From Oscillospiraceae bacterium (GTDB lineage: Bacteria; Bacillota; Clostridia; Oscillospirales; Ruminococcaceae): DNA of 37,100 nucleotides. The notes under the pieces are model-generated. The model searched no databases. It saw only the letters and a program-made list of their open reading frames with translations, and was not told the DNA's origin. Shown here piece by piece: positions 7,390 to 16,527 of the stretch. Numbering within the stretch: position 1 is the first letter of the stretch; every line of letters starts with the position of its first letter. The DNA is taken from assembly GCA_018434245.1 (NCBI GenBank), contig JAHDPQ010000157.1:1-37100 (forward strand), written 5' to 3'. Both the position numbers and the translations under genes were made by a program.

Positions 7390-9003
7390 TTACCTGTTTT
7401 CATTTGCGTATACTCCTTTTTCGACACACTGAACAAGCCTTATATACTCATCCATATGGTGCCAAACAATTTCAATTTTTTCGCTTCCATAGATATAGAT
7501 GCTGTCAATCAGTTCATCAACCATTTCTTTTGAAAGCTCCGCAAATCCCTCATATCGTTTGAAGCTCTCAATTATGGAACATGGTTGACTATTCTGATAG
7601 CTGCTTTGCAGTGCTATTTCATGTTCTTCGATTCGGGCATCCGTTTCCGCAATCTGCTTGCTAACATCAGCCTTTAGGTTTGTGTAGCTGTCCCGGTCTA
7701 AGGTTCCATCCTTGTATTTTTCATACGTCTTAACTTTGGATGCTTTTAGCTTGGAGAGGACGGCTTGGAGCTGCCTGATTTGCTCTGTCAGAATGGTTAT
7801 ATCATTATGACTTCTCGTTTTCACTCTGTCAAAAATCCGTTTCATATCAAGTATGGCCGCTATTTGCGTATGTAACACGGATAAGACCGTCTGTACCAGG
7901 CTGCTTTCGGAAACCCTGTCCTTTGGACAGTTGCTATCAGATAAATACTGGTGGCTATCGCAATAATAATCTGCTTTCTCTGGAGTGCTATTGCTTCTTC
8001 TCATCGTGTGCCGACAAACTCCACATTTGACTTTGCCCCGCAGGGGCCTGACCTCGGCATGCTTTTTTATTCTTTGAGGGGCAGAAAAACAATCCTGAAC
8101 CGATGCAAACAGTTCTTCTGAAATAATAGCCTCATGGGTATTCGGAACGATAATCCACTGATCTTTCGGAACCCGTTTCCCATGCTTACTCCCAACAGCA
8201 GGGGTACGGTTTTTCCCATTTACCATTTTTCCCGTGTAGCGTTCGTCACGGATAATGGTCAGGACGGTGGTATTTAGCCAGTAGTTTCTATCCCCGACCA
8301 CGTTGTATTTACGGTCACAGCCCATAAGACGCTTATAGGCATACGGCGTCGGGATACTCTCTGCATTCAGAGCAGTAGCAATCTGGACTGCGTTTTTGCC
8401 CTCGTCCGCCATGGCAAAGATACGCCTGACAATGGCGGCGGCCTTTTCATCAATTACAAGTTTCTTGCGGTTTTCCGATGATTTTGCATAGCCATAAGGC
8501 GCATGGCCGCTGATAAATTCCCCCTTTTCCATTCGGGTTTTCTTTGCGCTCCGCACCTTCTGCGAAAGGTCTTTGCTGTAAAGTGAGTAAATCAAATTCC
8601 TGAAACCCACATCAAGCCCGCCGGTCGTACCGTCAAAATCATTGCTATCAAAGCGATCATTGACGGAGATAAAGCGCACCCCTAAAAAGGGAAATATCTG
8701 CTCCAAATAATCTCCAATGTCAATGTAATTTCTTCCGAATCGGGATAAGTCCTTCACAATGATGCAGCGTATGTTTCCCGCACGTACTTCTTCAAGCAAG
8801 GCTTTTACGCCCGGACGGTCAAAATTTGTGCCGCTGTAACCGTCATCGCAAAATTCAACCACTTCATACTGTGAAAGGTCGGGTGAGCTTTCGACAAAGG
8901 ATTTGAGAAGATCCCTCTGGTTTATGATGCTGTTGCTTTCGCCTTCGTTTTCGTCCTCCTGAGACAGCCGGATATAACGGGCGAGGATATTGTTGATACT
9001 CAT
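7390..9003 (-). CDS. Large serine recombinase, third gene of a tandem trio
   Basis: A 537-residue protein with an N-terminal resolvase domain (catalytic serine in ARYIRLSQED; VKDLSRFGRNY), a central Recombinase domain, a zinc ribbon (CGVCRHTMRR, then YYCDSH and NCPKDR) and a C-terminal coiled coil. Large serine recombinases integrate and excise phages and conjugative elements at short att sites. The ATG overlaps the stop of the preceding recombinase (ATGA at 9000-9003), so the genes are translationally coupled. It is the copy nearest the left junction. Confidence 0.93.
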   Translation of the reverse strand: MSINNILARYIRLSQEDENEGESNSIINQRDLLKSFVESSPDLSQYEVVEFCDDGYSGTNFDRPGVKALLEEVRAGNIRCIIVKDLSRFGRNYIDIGDYLEQIFPFLGVRFISVNDRFDSNDFDGTTGGLDVGFRNLIYSLYSKDLSQKVRSAKKTRMEKGEFISGHAPYGYAKSSENRKKLVIDEKAAAIVRRIFAMADEGKNAVQIATALNAESIPTPYAYKRLMGCDRKYNVVGDRNYWLNTTVLTIIRDERYTGKMVNGKNRTPAVGSKHGKRVPKDQWIIVPNTHEAIISEELFASVQDCFSAPQRIKKHAEVRPLRGKVKCGVCRHTMRRSNSTPEKADYYCDSHQYLSDSNCPKDRVSESSLVQTVLSVLHTQIAAILDMKRIFDRVKTRSHNDITILTEQIRQLQAVLSKLKASKVKTYEKYKDGTLDRDSYTNLKADVSKQIAETDARIEEHEIALQSSYQNSQPCSIIESFKRYEGFAELSKEMVDELIDSIYIYGSEKIEIVWHHMDEYIRLVQCVEKGVYANENR

Positions 9004-10676
9004 GAAACCCCCGCCTTTCCGTCCGCCTCAATATAGCAAAGCAGACTTTCAAACTCACCCTTGTACCTGAAGCAGACGGATACTGTTTGATCGCTAAATA
9101 TTTCCACCCGCTCTATCAACTGGTCAATCATTTCCCCCGTTATGACTTTGTTCTTCCGCCATTTCTTCAAAGCCGTAAGCCATGAATTTTGAGGTGTCAG
9201 CATGGTATCAAGCCGGTGCTTTTGACTGAATAGCTCATCAAGTTGGCTCCGCAAAAGGGTAACATCTTTCTCGTACTTTGCTTTTGTAAAAAGATACTTC
9301 GCTTCGTCAAGGAGCTTTTCCTGATAGTCCTCATACAAGGAGCTTCTGAGCATGGATAATCTGGACAACTTCCTCTCGGTTTCGGCTATCTCTGCGTTAA
9401 GTTCACTTTGATGTTGCTTGAAGCTTTGCTTTGCACCCAACTTTGATACCATTTGATCCATGTCAATGGCAAGATCAATCTGCTTGCGAATAGCCGTATA
9501 GAGAACGTCTAACAGTTCCGGTTCATCCATCCGCTTTTTGGTACAATCGTTTTTGGAAATATCCTCGTATGTGACACAGCTAAAGTAATATAGTGTCATA
9601 CCGTTTGCCTTGGGCATTTTGCGACGTTTCATACTCCGCTTGCAATCACCGCAGAAAACACGCCCTTTCAGGATGTTTTCTGTTTGCGCCTCTACTTCTT
9701 TTCTCTCAATGGACTCCCGTTCCTGCTTGATTTGCCTCACCGCAAAAAAGGTTTCTTCGCCAACCAGCGGTTCGTGAGTATTTTTGATTTCCACCCACTG
9801 CTCCCGTGGCAGTTCCACGCAGCCGCCCTTGCCCCATAGATCGGTTTTTGTTTTGCCCTGAACCATATGTCCGAGATAAACCGGGTTGGTTAAAATCCTG
9901 CGGACGGCGCTTTTATACCAATATCGCATATCGGCATAACGTTCATTTTTTAAGATTCCCTTTGTATAGCGATATTGGCTTGGAGAGGGAATCCCCAGCC
10001 CGTTGAGCCTTTGCACAATACGCATATCGCCCATACCGTCACTTGCCCATTTGAAAATATTCCTGACAACAGGGGCAGTTTCCTCGTCGACTACCAGCCT
10101 GCCGTTATCCGCTTTCAGGTAGCCGTAGGCTGCGACACAGCCGGTAAATTCCCCTTTGCTTCTCATAACCGCAAGCCCAGATTTTGTCTTTATAGATATA
10201 TCTCTGGCATACACATCATGAATCAGGTTTTTCAAAGGAACAACATATCCTTCATCCTGGTGATTAGGGTTCAGGCTGTCATAACCATCGTTCACGGAGA
10301 TGAAGCGGACGTTGAAGAATGGCAGTATTTTTTCAAGAAAGGTTCCGGTTTCAATGTAGTTTCTGCCAAAGCGGGAAAGGTCTTTGACCACAATGCAGTT
10401 GATTTTTCCACCTTTTATGGCATCCATCATATCATTGAAGCCGGGGCGTTCGAAGTTCGTTCCGGTCTGATTCATGTCCTTAAAAACAGAGGTGAGCTTT
10501 AAGTATGGCCTTTCCCCAATATAGCGTTCCAACATGGCAATTTGATTGCCAATGGAATCGCTTTCTTTTTTTCGGTCATCTTCAAAAGACAGCCGCCCGT
10601 AAATACAGGTATTCCATATCTGCTCATGAATGGTCTGGACAGGAGGTTTTATCATCTTTCTACTCGTTCTTGCCAT
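9000..10676 (-). CDS. Large serine recombinase, second gene of a tandem trio
   Basis: A 558-residue protein. Its resolvase domain starts unusually far in, at about residue 20 (IYGRLSFEDDRKKESDS), after a basic N-terminal extension (MARTSRKMIKPP). The Recombinase domain, zinc ribbon (CGDCKRSMKRR, then YYFSC and NDCTKKR) and coiled coil follow. The start at 10676 lies one base after the TAA stop of the upstream recombinase and is preceded by AGGGGGTGG; the longer frame to 10814 runs inside the upstream gene and is rejected. Divergence from its neighbours argues against recent duplication. Confidence 0.92.
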   Translation of the reverse strand: MARTSRKMIKPPVQTIHEQIWNTCIYGRLSFEDDRKKESDSIGNQIAMLERYIGERPYLKLTSVFKDMNQTGTNFERPGFNDMMDAIKGGKINCIVVKDLSRFGRNYIETGTFLEKILPFFNVRFISVNDGYDSLNPNHQDEGYVVPLKNLIHDVYARDISIKTKSGLAVMRSKGEFTGCVAAYGYLKADNGRLVVDEETAPVVRNIFKWASDGMGDMRIVQRLNGLGIPSPSQYRYTKGILKNERYADMRYWYKSAVRRILTNPVYLGHMVQGKTKTDLWGKGGCVELPREQWVEIKNTHEPLVGEETFFAVRQIKQERESIERKEVEAQTENILKGRVFCGDCKRSMKRRKMPKANGMTLYYFSCVTYEDISKNDCTKKRMDEPELLDVLYTAIRKQIDLAIDMDQMVSKLGAKQSFKQHQSELNAEIAETERKLSRLSMLRSSLYEDYQEKLLDEAKYLFTKAKYEKDVTLLRSQLDELFSQKHRLDTMLTPQNSWLTALKKWRKNKVITGEMIDQLIERVEIFSDQTVSVCFRYKGEFESLLCYIEADGKAGVS

Positions 10677-10677
10677 C

Positions 10678-12339
10678 TTACACCACCCCCTGCCTTGGAG
10701 GTTCTGCTGCCAGCTCTTTAGCACTCCCGGCAAAGAGCAGCGCCCGTTCATATTCATAGTGATAGCGGAATCGGATCTCCATGCTGCTTCCGGAATAGAT
10801 ATTGACCCACTCAATCAGATAAATAATCACCTTTCGGGACAGCTTGGTGATGTTCCGGTGCTTTTTGAAGGCTTCCATCCAAATGCTGTTTGCTCCCTCA
10901 CCCGCAAGAATCAGGGTCATATCCTGTTTCAGCCGTCCCGCAGCCTTTTCCGCTTCCTCGACCCTTTTCCCGTATATTTCTTTGAACTCCCTGTACTCAT
11001 CCGCATCAATCATACCGCTTTTCAAGTCTTCATAAATAGATACTTTAAGGGTTTTATATTTTTCGATTTCCTCCTGCTTCATCAGCAGTTGGGTATCCAT
11101 TTTTCGGATTTCCTCCTGTTGCATGGGAAGTGTGTCGATATAACGGAGAATCCGTTCAATATCCAGAATCGAAGCGATATGATTTTGAAGTGCTTGCAGG
11201 ACCGCCTTTTCCAGCATCTTTTCACTGATGCAGTGGGTGGTGCAGCCGTCCCCAGCCTTATTCTTGGAGCAATAATAATAGGCGTACTTTTTACCGCCTG
11301 CGGGTACGGTCTTTCGTACCATGCCGCTCTTGCAGTCTGCGCAGAAAATCAGGCCGGAGAATGGGTAGACCGTTTCCTCGTCCGGTGCGATACGGGTATC
11401 CTGTGCAAGCACACGGTTCACCGTATCAAACACTTCCTGCGAAATAATCGGCTCATGGGTGTTTTCCACCCGAATCCATTTATCTTCCGGTTTCATAAAC
11501 CGTTGTTTGATTTTGTAGTTGGGGGTGCTTTCCTTGCCCTGCACAAGATGCCCCGCATAGATGGGGTTTTTCAGGATGCGGCCGATTGCCACGGCAGTCC
11601 ATTTTGCCTTGGGGTTTACCTGAAAGCTGGTAGCAAAGTTAAGCCCTAAAAATCGCTTGTATTCCATGGGGGACGGTTCGCTGATTTCATTGAGCCTATC
11701 GGCTATCCCTTGCTGACTTAGCCCCTCCAGCTTCCATGCAAAAATATCCCGCACAATCTTTGCGGCATAGGGGTCTATAACCAGTTGATTTTTATTTTCT
11801 TCCGACTTCAAATAACCGTATACGGCAAAGGAGCCAATGAATTCACCTTTTTTACGCTTTATATCAAGTTGACTCCTGATTTTAACGGAAATGTCTCTGC
11901 AATACGCATCATTGACAAGGTTCTTGAAAGGAATGATAATATCGTCTGACGGTGATTTTTCCTTTGCACTGTCGTAACCGTCGTTGATGGCAATGAAACG
12001 CACACCTAAAAACGGAAAAATCCGTTCAATGTATCGTCCTGCTTCGATGTAGTTTCTGCCGAAACGGGACAGGTCTTTGACTATGATACAGTTGATCCGC
12101 CCAGCTCTTACATCCTCCATCATCAAATTAAAGGCAGGACGATTAAAGTCAACACCACTAAATCCATCATCTATTCTTTCCGAACAGAGGCGGATTTCGG
12201 GCATTGACTTCACAAAATTGGTTATTAAATCTCTTTGATTGGCAATGCTGTCGCTTTCTGCTTTATCGCCATCTTCTTTAGACAGGCGCAAATAGTCCAC
12301 AGCATTGTATACGATTGTATCCTTATTATCAAATGGCAT
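10678..12339 (-). CDS. Large serine recombinase, first gene of a tandem trio
   Basis: A 553-residue protein with resolvase catalytic region (VDYLRLSKEDGDKAESDS; VKDLSRFGRNY), Recombinase domain, zinc ribbon (CADCKSGMVRK, then YYYCSKN and GCTTHC) and coiled coil. The start at ATG 12339 has GGGAGGT six bases upstream; a TTG fifteen bases earlier lacks a ribosome site. It heads an operon of three recombinases with one-base or four-base junctions. Triple serine-integrase modules are reported on some Firmicute conjugative elements and may act together. Confidence 0.93.
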   Translation of the reverse strand: MPFDNKDTIVYNAVDYLRLSKEDGDKAESDSIANQRDLITNFVKSMPEIRLCSERIDDGFSGVDFNRPAFNLMMEDVRAGRINCIIVKDLSRFGRNYIEAGRYIERIFPFLGVRFIAINDGYDSAKEKSPSDDIIIPFKNLVNDAYCRDISVKIRSQLDIKRKKGEFIGSFAVYGYLKSEENKNQLVIDPYAAKIVRDIFAWKLEGLSQQGIADRLNEISEPSPMEYKRFLGLNFATSFQVNPKAKWTAVAIGRILKNPIYAGHLVQGKESTPNYKIKQRFMKPEDKWIRVENTHEPIISQEVFDTVNRVLAQDTRIAPDEETVYPFSGLIFCADCKSGMVRKTVPAGGKKYAYYYCSKNKAGDGCTTHCISEKMLEKAVLQALQNHIASILDIERILRYIDTLPMQQEEIRKMDTQLLMKQEEIEKYKTLKVSIYEDLKSGMIDADEYREFKEIYGKRVEEAEKAAGRLKQDMTLILAGEGANSIWMEAFKKHRNITKLSRKVIIYLIEWVNIYSGSSMEIRFRYHYEYERALLFAGSAKELAAEPPRQGVV

Positions 12340-12509
12340 AACGAAACCTCCCAATTGAAAAAGTCAAGAAGCAAAACCTGACTGAATCAATGGGCGTTCG
12401 CTAATATTAGTCCGCTATTATTATAGCACCCCTATCAGGGCGCGTCCAGACAAAACAGCAGCTTTTCCGAACCCACATGGTCAGGCTCCGCCCAAAAAAA
12501 TCATCCATC

Positions 12510-12773
12510 TCACATCATCCTCAATAAACTTTCCATTCTGTCCTCCAGCGTGGCGCCGGTATCGTTAAAGCTGATTTTGACAACCACCTTGCCGCACCGG
12601 TAGCAATATGGATTTCCTATTTGCCGGATAAAATCCAGTATCCGTTCTTCTTTGGGCAGCTTTGTATTGACCTTTATATCGTTAATGTCAACCAGCGTAT
12701 CCGGGTTGACCGTTCGCACATCCACCTGTTTTAATGCCGAAAAATCCATTTGGGAGAAATCAGAGTTTCCCAT
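12510..12773 (-). CDS. Small mobile-element protein (DUF6870-like)
   Basis: An 87-residue protein with core VDINDIKVNTKLPKEERI and IRQIGNPYCYRCGKVVVKI, followed by LEDRMESLL. It is clearly paralogous to the product of 31190-31450, which also lies just upstream of a large serine recombinase. I associate it with the DUF6870 family from memory. Function is unknown; the CxxC-like YCYRCG motif may bind metal. ATG 12773 is preceded by GGGAGGG. Confidence 0.7.
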   Translation of the reverse strand: MGNSDFSQMDFSALKQVDVRTVNPDTLVDINDIKVNTKLPKEERILDFIRQIGNPYCYRCGKVVVKISFNDTGATLEDRMESLLRMM

Positions 12774-12836
12774 GGCCTACCCTCCCATCTATAAAAATGA
12801 CGCTCATATAGGAATATATGAAATCTGCCGATTGTC

Positions 12837-12980
12837 CTATTCAAAGTATGCGCCCGCCTTCTTTGACCGGATAAAACGGCTAACGTCCGAAAGCCGATCA
12901 GTCACCGGCATATCGGGCAGAGCCGCCAGTATATCATTTTTATAGCGGCGGCCTGCGCGGCTGTCCAGAATGGAGAACAC
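12837..12980 (-). pseudogene. Unidentified gene remnant, 3' end only
   Basis: A minus-strand frame without start (NRVFSILDSRAGRRYKND, then LAALPDMPVTDRLSDVSRFI and ending GAYFE, stop 12837-12839) has protein-like composition and lies 64 bases upstream of the DUF6870-like gene. It is closed by a stop on its 5' side. I do not recognise the family. Confidence 0.35.
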
Positions 12981-13166
12981 GCGATTTGAAAATCATAATC
13001 CAGCGACAATGCACTGCGGATAAAACTGCAATACCGGCAAATCACGCAAGCGGCAGCAGATACGATTGTGCATTGGAGGTAAACTACTTACCAATAACAG
13101 GCCTCACCAGCTAGAAAAGGGAAAAACTGTTCTGGAGGCGGCTGGATAATCATATAACATTAAAGA

Positions 13167-13225
13167 TAACAGATAACAAGCGGCGGATTTGATTTAGATT
13201 CAAATCCGCCGCTTGTTATCTGTTA
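13167..13225. repeat. Perfect 26-bp inverted repeat (long hairpin)
   Basis: The arms 13167-13192 and 13200-13225 are exact reverse complements around a 7-base loop, with GC-rich core AAGCGGCGGATTTGA. There is no clear T-run on either side. It lies between recombinase-module debris and IS256 debris. It could be a strong terminator, the foot of a small palindromic element or a transposase target. Confidence 0.75.
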
Positions 13226-13363
13226 GAGCGCAAATTACTTTATTTTGCATATGCGCACGGCTGTGGGGTTCCACAAATCCTTGCAGGTTTCGTGGGAGAT
13301 ACCTATCCACGAAATGAGTCATGGGATCATGCAGCTCTCATCTGTGAACAGGTAGAGTGTACT

Positions 13364-13399
13364 CTTTCGTCTGCAGTTTATGGCTACTGCAGACGAAAG
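13364..13399. repeat. Perfect 14-bp inverted repeat
   Basis: CTTTCGTCTGCAGT (13364-13377) and its complement (13386-13399) around an 8-base loop, just ahead of the IS256-family relic. It may be left over from the lost insertion sequence. Confidence 0.6.
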
Positions 13400-13429
13400 A
13401 TAATAATTCGCTTCCGCTGCCACCGGTAG

Positions 13430-13705
13430 AATTGTTAGCAGCCCGCCCAAGCTCAAATGAAAGGTGGCATATTATATTACAATCAAAATTTGATCGCCAC
13501 ATCAGGAGATTCCACTCTGAATTGCCCCGCTTGAAAGGCATACCCATTGCAACAGCAATTATCGAACAATACTGTCATCGGGAAAGCTTTTGGAAGGAAG
13601 CGCTGAGTGGAGGATATCACCGAAACGCTGCGGAGCAGCAAAGTATCCCCCCACCATCAGCGAGCTAAATGAGAAAGGTATCCATACCGATCAAGAATTA
13701 GCGTA
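13430..13705 (+). pseudogene. Decayed IS256/Mutator-family transposase fragment
   Basis: One frame reads LPRLKGIP then IIEQYCHRESFWKEAL. A second continues VEDITETLRSSKVSP, and a third TISELNEKG. Together they follow the familiar IS256-family order (LPxLKGxP, IERYxRRESSVEEAL, RVEDITEALW, VSPSTISELNxK). At least two frameshifts and the absence of both ends and of the DDE catalytic residues mark it as dead. Confidence 0.65.
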
Positions 13706-13979
13706 ACCGCCCTCTAGGGGGTGGGAGATACCTCCATGTTTATGTGGATGGCATCTCCTACAAAACAAATGAACCATCTCATGACGCAGGCAACCATAAC
13801 ATTTTTAATGAGCCTGCCTAAGCAATCGGCACATAAATTAAATTTTCTATTTATCTGCATTTTTTTAATATTTTCCGTCCAAATCATCTGGGCAAAATGA
13901 CCATATGTGTTTGGTGTATCTAGCATTTTCACGAAAGAAAGCCGTAATCCGAATATCAATATTCAGGCTGCGTCTCCGT
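13706..13979. other. Gap without recognised gene
   Basis: A stem-loop around 13725-13757 (GGAGAT to ATCTCC) repeats a GGGAGATACC motif also seen near 13290, so it may be more insertion-sequence debris. An 81-residue minus-strand frame has no ribosome site and no recognisable motif. Confidence 0.4.
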
Positions 13980-14579
13980 TTAAAATTCCTTGGCAAAAAA
14001 AGGTTCGAGTACCATGGTGCATATGTAGCAACAACCGCCCGGGAGCAGCAACAGACAGGCCGGGAAGCGCAGCACCAGCCAGCCAGCGATGAATAGCAGC
14101 AAAAAGCAGGTGAGCGATGTGAACAGGTGCCGCAACGCCAGCATCAGCCCCAGCTTTGCGCAGTGAAAACCTCCCAGCATGCAATGCTCAAAGGCCGGGA
14201 ATATGAAGCTGCCTACAACACCCATAATAATAAGCATGCCTGTGTATACGTAGCTCAAAAACATCCATGTTTGCGAGGAGGCAGCGAGTATATTGGCAAA
14301 ACGTATGCAGAATACAAGCGCGACCACCAGCAGCAGGTAAAGGGTACCGACCGGCGCACTACGCTTAAAATTGGCCTTGAAAGAAACAAAGAATACCGAA
14401 AAAAACTTGCCCTCACCCTGCCGCGCCGATTTGAGAATGGCATGGTACATGGCGACGGTGGCGGGGCCGAAGGGGACGATCAGCGCGCTTAAGAGTACCC
14501 ACAGCACGCTTACGCCGACAATACGCAAAAAGTTAAGGCTTCGTTCCAAGCGCTTGAGGGATTTATCATTTTCCGTCAA
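13980..14579 (-). CDS. DUF624 (YesL-like) membrane protein
   Basis: A 199-residue protein with about five hydrophobic helices and the family start pattern (LERSLNFLRIVGVSVLWVL, then PFGPATVAMYHAI). DUF624/YesL proteins are routinely encoded next to carbohydrate ABC transporters in Firmicutes; their role is unproven. Translation starts at TTG 14579, with the strong site AAGGAGG nine bases upstream. It is divergent from the lacI-type gene and probably transcribed from the 15061-15089 promoter, which has an operator-like site just downstream. Confidence 0.82.
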   Translation of the reverse strand: MTENDKSLKRLERSLNFLRIVGVSVLWVLLSALIVPFGPATVAMYHAILKSARQGEGKFFSVFFVSFKANFKRSAPVGTLYLLLVVALVFCIRFANILAASSQTWMFLSYVYTGMLIIMGVVGSFIFPAFEHCMLGGFHCAKLGLMLALRHLFTSLTCFLLLFIAGWLVLRFPACLLLLPGGCCYICTMVLEPFFAKEF

Positions 14580-15020
14580 GTTCGTTTACCTCCTTGAAAT
14601 TTGTACTTTTCTTCCTGCTGCGCGCTTAGGTTTTGCAAGCGGGAAGGGTTAAGAAAACAAGAGCGTGTCGCCAATGCACTCACAGGGTACCTGCCCTTGG
14701 CGATTTTGCCGGCGCCCACAGGTTAAAGTAAAGCGAATTTCTGCTGCAATCTGGTAGGTGCAAAATTCCCACGCGGCGAAGGAATCCCGGCAGGCGTTTC
14801 TCCTGAATGCAGACGGCCAATATTCAAAGCACTTCAGCGCATCCTTTCGGAGTGCGGGTACAGTGGCTTCCAGCAAAGCTCTCACGCCGGCAGTATTGCA
14901 AACGGGATACCCCGTAAGGCGGACGGGTGCGGGGATGCTGCTTTGTATGCTCTCCGCCGCGCCGTGCTTGTTTTAGCGATTTTGATGCTCATAAAGCTTT
15001 CCCCGGCGAATGAAATAAGA
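14580..15020. other. Long leader or decayed region upstream of the DUF624 gene
   Basis: The predicted promoter for DUF624 lies about 480 bases upstream of its start. A 78-residue minus-strand frame (14649-14885, GTG start) has no recognisable family, and I do not call it a gene. Either a long untranslated leader or a lost small gene would fit. Confidence 0.4.
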
Positions 15021-15026
15021 CCATTT

Positions 15027-15040
15027 TGAAAACGTTTACT
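15027..15040. promoter_or_regulatory. LacI-type operator, DUF624 side
   Basis: TGAAAACGTTTACT, an imperfect palindrome centred on CG that matches the perfect 16394-16411 palindrome in its core (GAAAACGTTT). It lies about 15-27 bases downstream of the predicted start of the minus-strand transcript, a position suited to repression. Confidence 0.6.
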
Positions 15041-15060
15041 TTACAATCTTAAATAAATAC

Positions 15061-15089
15061 AGTATATACAAAATAAGATCAGATCGCAA
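15061..15089 (-). promoter_or_regulatory. Predicted promoter for the DUF624 transcript
   Basis: On the minus strand TTGCGA (15084-15089) and TATACT (15061-15066) are 17 bases apart. Confidence 0.55.
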
Positions 15090-15168
15090 GCCATTAAAGT
15101 TATTTTAATCAGCAGTAATGTACAAGGTTTGCAAAAATATTTTGTGAAACAATTTATTTGCGTGCATA

Positions 15169-15197
15169 TTGACAGACTTTAAAACTATTGTTATGAT
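15169..15197 (+). promoter_or_regulatory. Sigma-A promoter of the lacI-type gene
   Basis: TTGACA (15169-15174), a 17-base spacer and TATGAT (15192-15197). The predicted start near 15204 falls inside an operator-like sequence. Confidence 0.85.
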
Positions 15198-15198
15198 T

Positions 15199-15214
15199 AA
15201 GAAAACGGTTTCAA
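15199..15214. promoter_or_regulatory. LacI-type operator overlapping the lacI promoter start
   Basis: AAGAAAACGGTTTCAA is an imperfect palindrome related to the 16394-16411 site. It covers the transcription start, as expected for autorepression. Confidence 0.65.
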
Positions 15215-15226
15215 GGAGGCAGTGAC

Positions 15227-16258
15227 ATGAACGTCACCATCCGGGACGTAGCTCATCGTGCCGGGGTATCGATTTCTACCGTATCGCGTGTGCTCAACGA
15301 GAAGAGCATTGTCGCTCCCGAGAAGGAACGGCGCGTACTCGAGGCCGTGGAAGAACTCCAATTTGTTCCCAGCGCGATTGCGCAATCGTTAAAACAGCGT
15401 AAAACCAAGACGATCGGCCTTCTGGCCTCCGATTTCAGCGTTTCATTTTTTACCGGTGTGCTCCGCGTACTTGAAAACGGTATCACACTTGACGGTTATC
15501 AGATATTGAGCGCAAACATCTACGACAGCGGCGAAACCGAAGCGCGCCTGATTGAAAATATGAAGCGAAGCAGAGTGGATGCTTTGATCGTGAATTCTAC
15601 CGGAGAAAACGATGAAAAGCTTGCGGAGCTGCAAAGCGCAGGGCTTCCGATCCTCTGCTACGACCGCCATCCGAAAAACCGCGAGTTCCCTGCGGTCTAC
15701 GTGGATAAAAAACAGGGCATTTACGACCTCCTTGTTTATTTCCACAACCTCGGGCATCGTAGGATCTGCTTCATCTCCGGCCCGAGCAGCCTTTCCACCA
15801 ACGTGGATCGACAGTTGGGGATCGACAAATTCATCAAGGATTACAACATCCCTTTGGGGGATATCACCTGCTACTATTCGCAGTTTTCCGAGGATTTCGG
15901 CTATCAGGTTTTACAGGAGACCATCTACGGGGAAAACGCCCCCACTGCCTACATCACCGGAAGCATTGCCCTCGCGGAAGGTATCATGCTTTATTGCAGC
16001 GCGCAGAGCATCAGCATCCCGCGCGATATTTCTCTTGCATCGTTCGGCACGTTCCGCCACGCAAACCTTATCAGGCCCACCCTCGTCCATGTGGACGACG
16101 AATACCACGCCATTGGCGAGCAACTCCTCAATTGGATACGCGTGATTACCGACGGCAAAAAGTCCCTCCCCCATTCCAGTGAAAAGGTCATTCCCGCCCG
16201 CCTCATTTTGGGCGAATCCAGCGGCGTCCCGCGTAGTGGCCCCTTACAAAGAAACTGA
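15227..16258 (+). CDS. LacI/GalR-family transcriptional repressor
   Basis: A 343-residue protein with an N-terminal helix-turn-helix and hinge (VTIRDVAHRAGVSISTVSRV at 3-22, hinge to about 60) and a periplasmic-binding-protein-like effector domain (TIGLLASDFS, then YDRHP, RRICFISGP and SLASFG). Family members bind palindromic CG-centred operators and release DNA on binding a sugar or phosphosugar. Three such palindromes lie at its own promoter, in front of the divergent DUF624 gene and in front of the transporter operon. The start at ATG 15227 has AAGGAGG upstream. Confidence 0.93.
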   Translation: MNVTIRDVAHRAGVSISTVSRVLNEKSIVAPEKERRVLEAVEELQFVPSAIAQSLKQRKTKTIGLLASDFSVSFFTGVLRVLENGITLDGYQILSANIYDSGETEARLIENMKRSRVDALIVNSTGENDEKLAELQSAGLPILCYDRHPKNREFPAVYVDKKQGIYDLLVYFHNLGHRRICFISGPSSLSTNVDRQLGIDKFIKDYNIPLGDITCYYSQFSEDFGYQVLQETIYGENAPTAYITGSIALAEGIMLYCSAQSISIPRDISLASFGTFRHANLIRPTLVHVDDEYHAIGEQLLNWIRVITDGKKSLPHSSEKVIPARLILGESSGVPRSGPLQRN

Positions 16259-16393
16259 TATTTGGACATTCCATCCGGTTTCGCCATTTCTACCTCTATA
16301 ACATCCGACGCAAAACGAAACAAAACCGTAAAACAGGTACATTTTTTTTAATTAAAATAGCGCAAAATAAGTGAAAAGATTTATTGTTCATAG

Positions 16394-16411
16394 TTTGAAA
16401 ACGTTTTCAAA
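16394..16411. promoter_or_regulatory. Perfect LacI-type operator upstream of the ABC transporter operon
   Basis: TTTGAAAACGTTTTCAAA is a perfect 18-bp palindrome centred on CG, 117 bases before the binding-protein start. It also fits the CcpA cre pattern, so dual control is possible. Confidence 0.8.
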
Positions 16412-16527
16412 AGAACTTTCGCCGCACGCATATGCCGCTTCCCCAGGCGGACGTGCTCCACAAGGTATCCGCGGGCGTTGGCCCGATATATCCCAAGTAC
16501 CAAACAAAATTAAGGAGGAACAGAAAC

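Noticed and set aside
13714-13959. 81-residue minus-strand frame
   Set aside because: No start signal, no known motif, and it overlaps probable insertion-sequence debris.
14649-14885. 78-residue minus-strand frame upstream of DUF624
   Set aside because: GTG start without a ribosome site and no recognisable family; kept only as part of the leader description.
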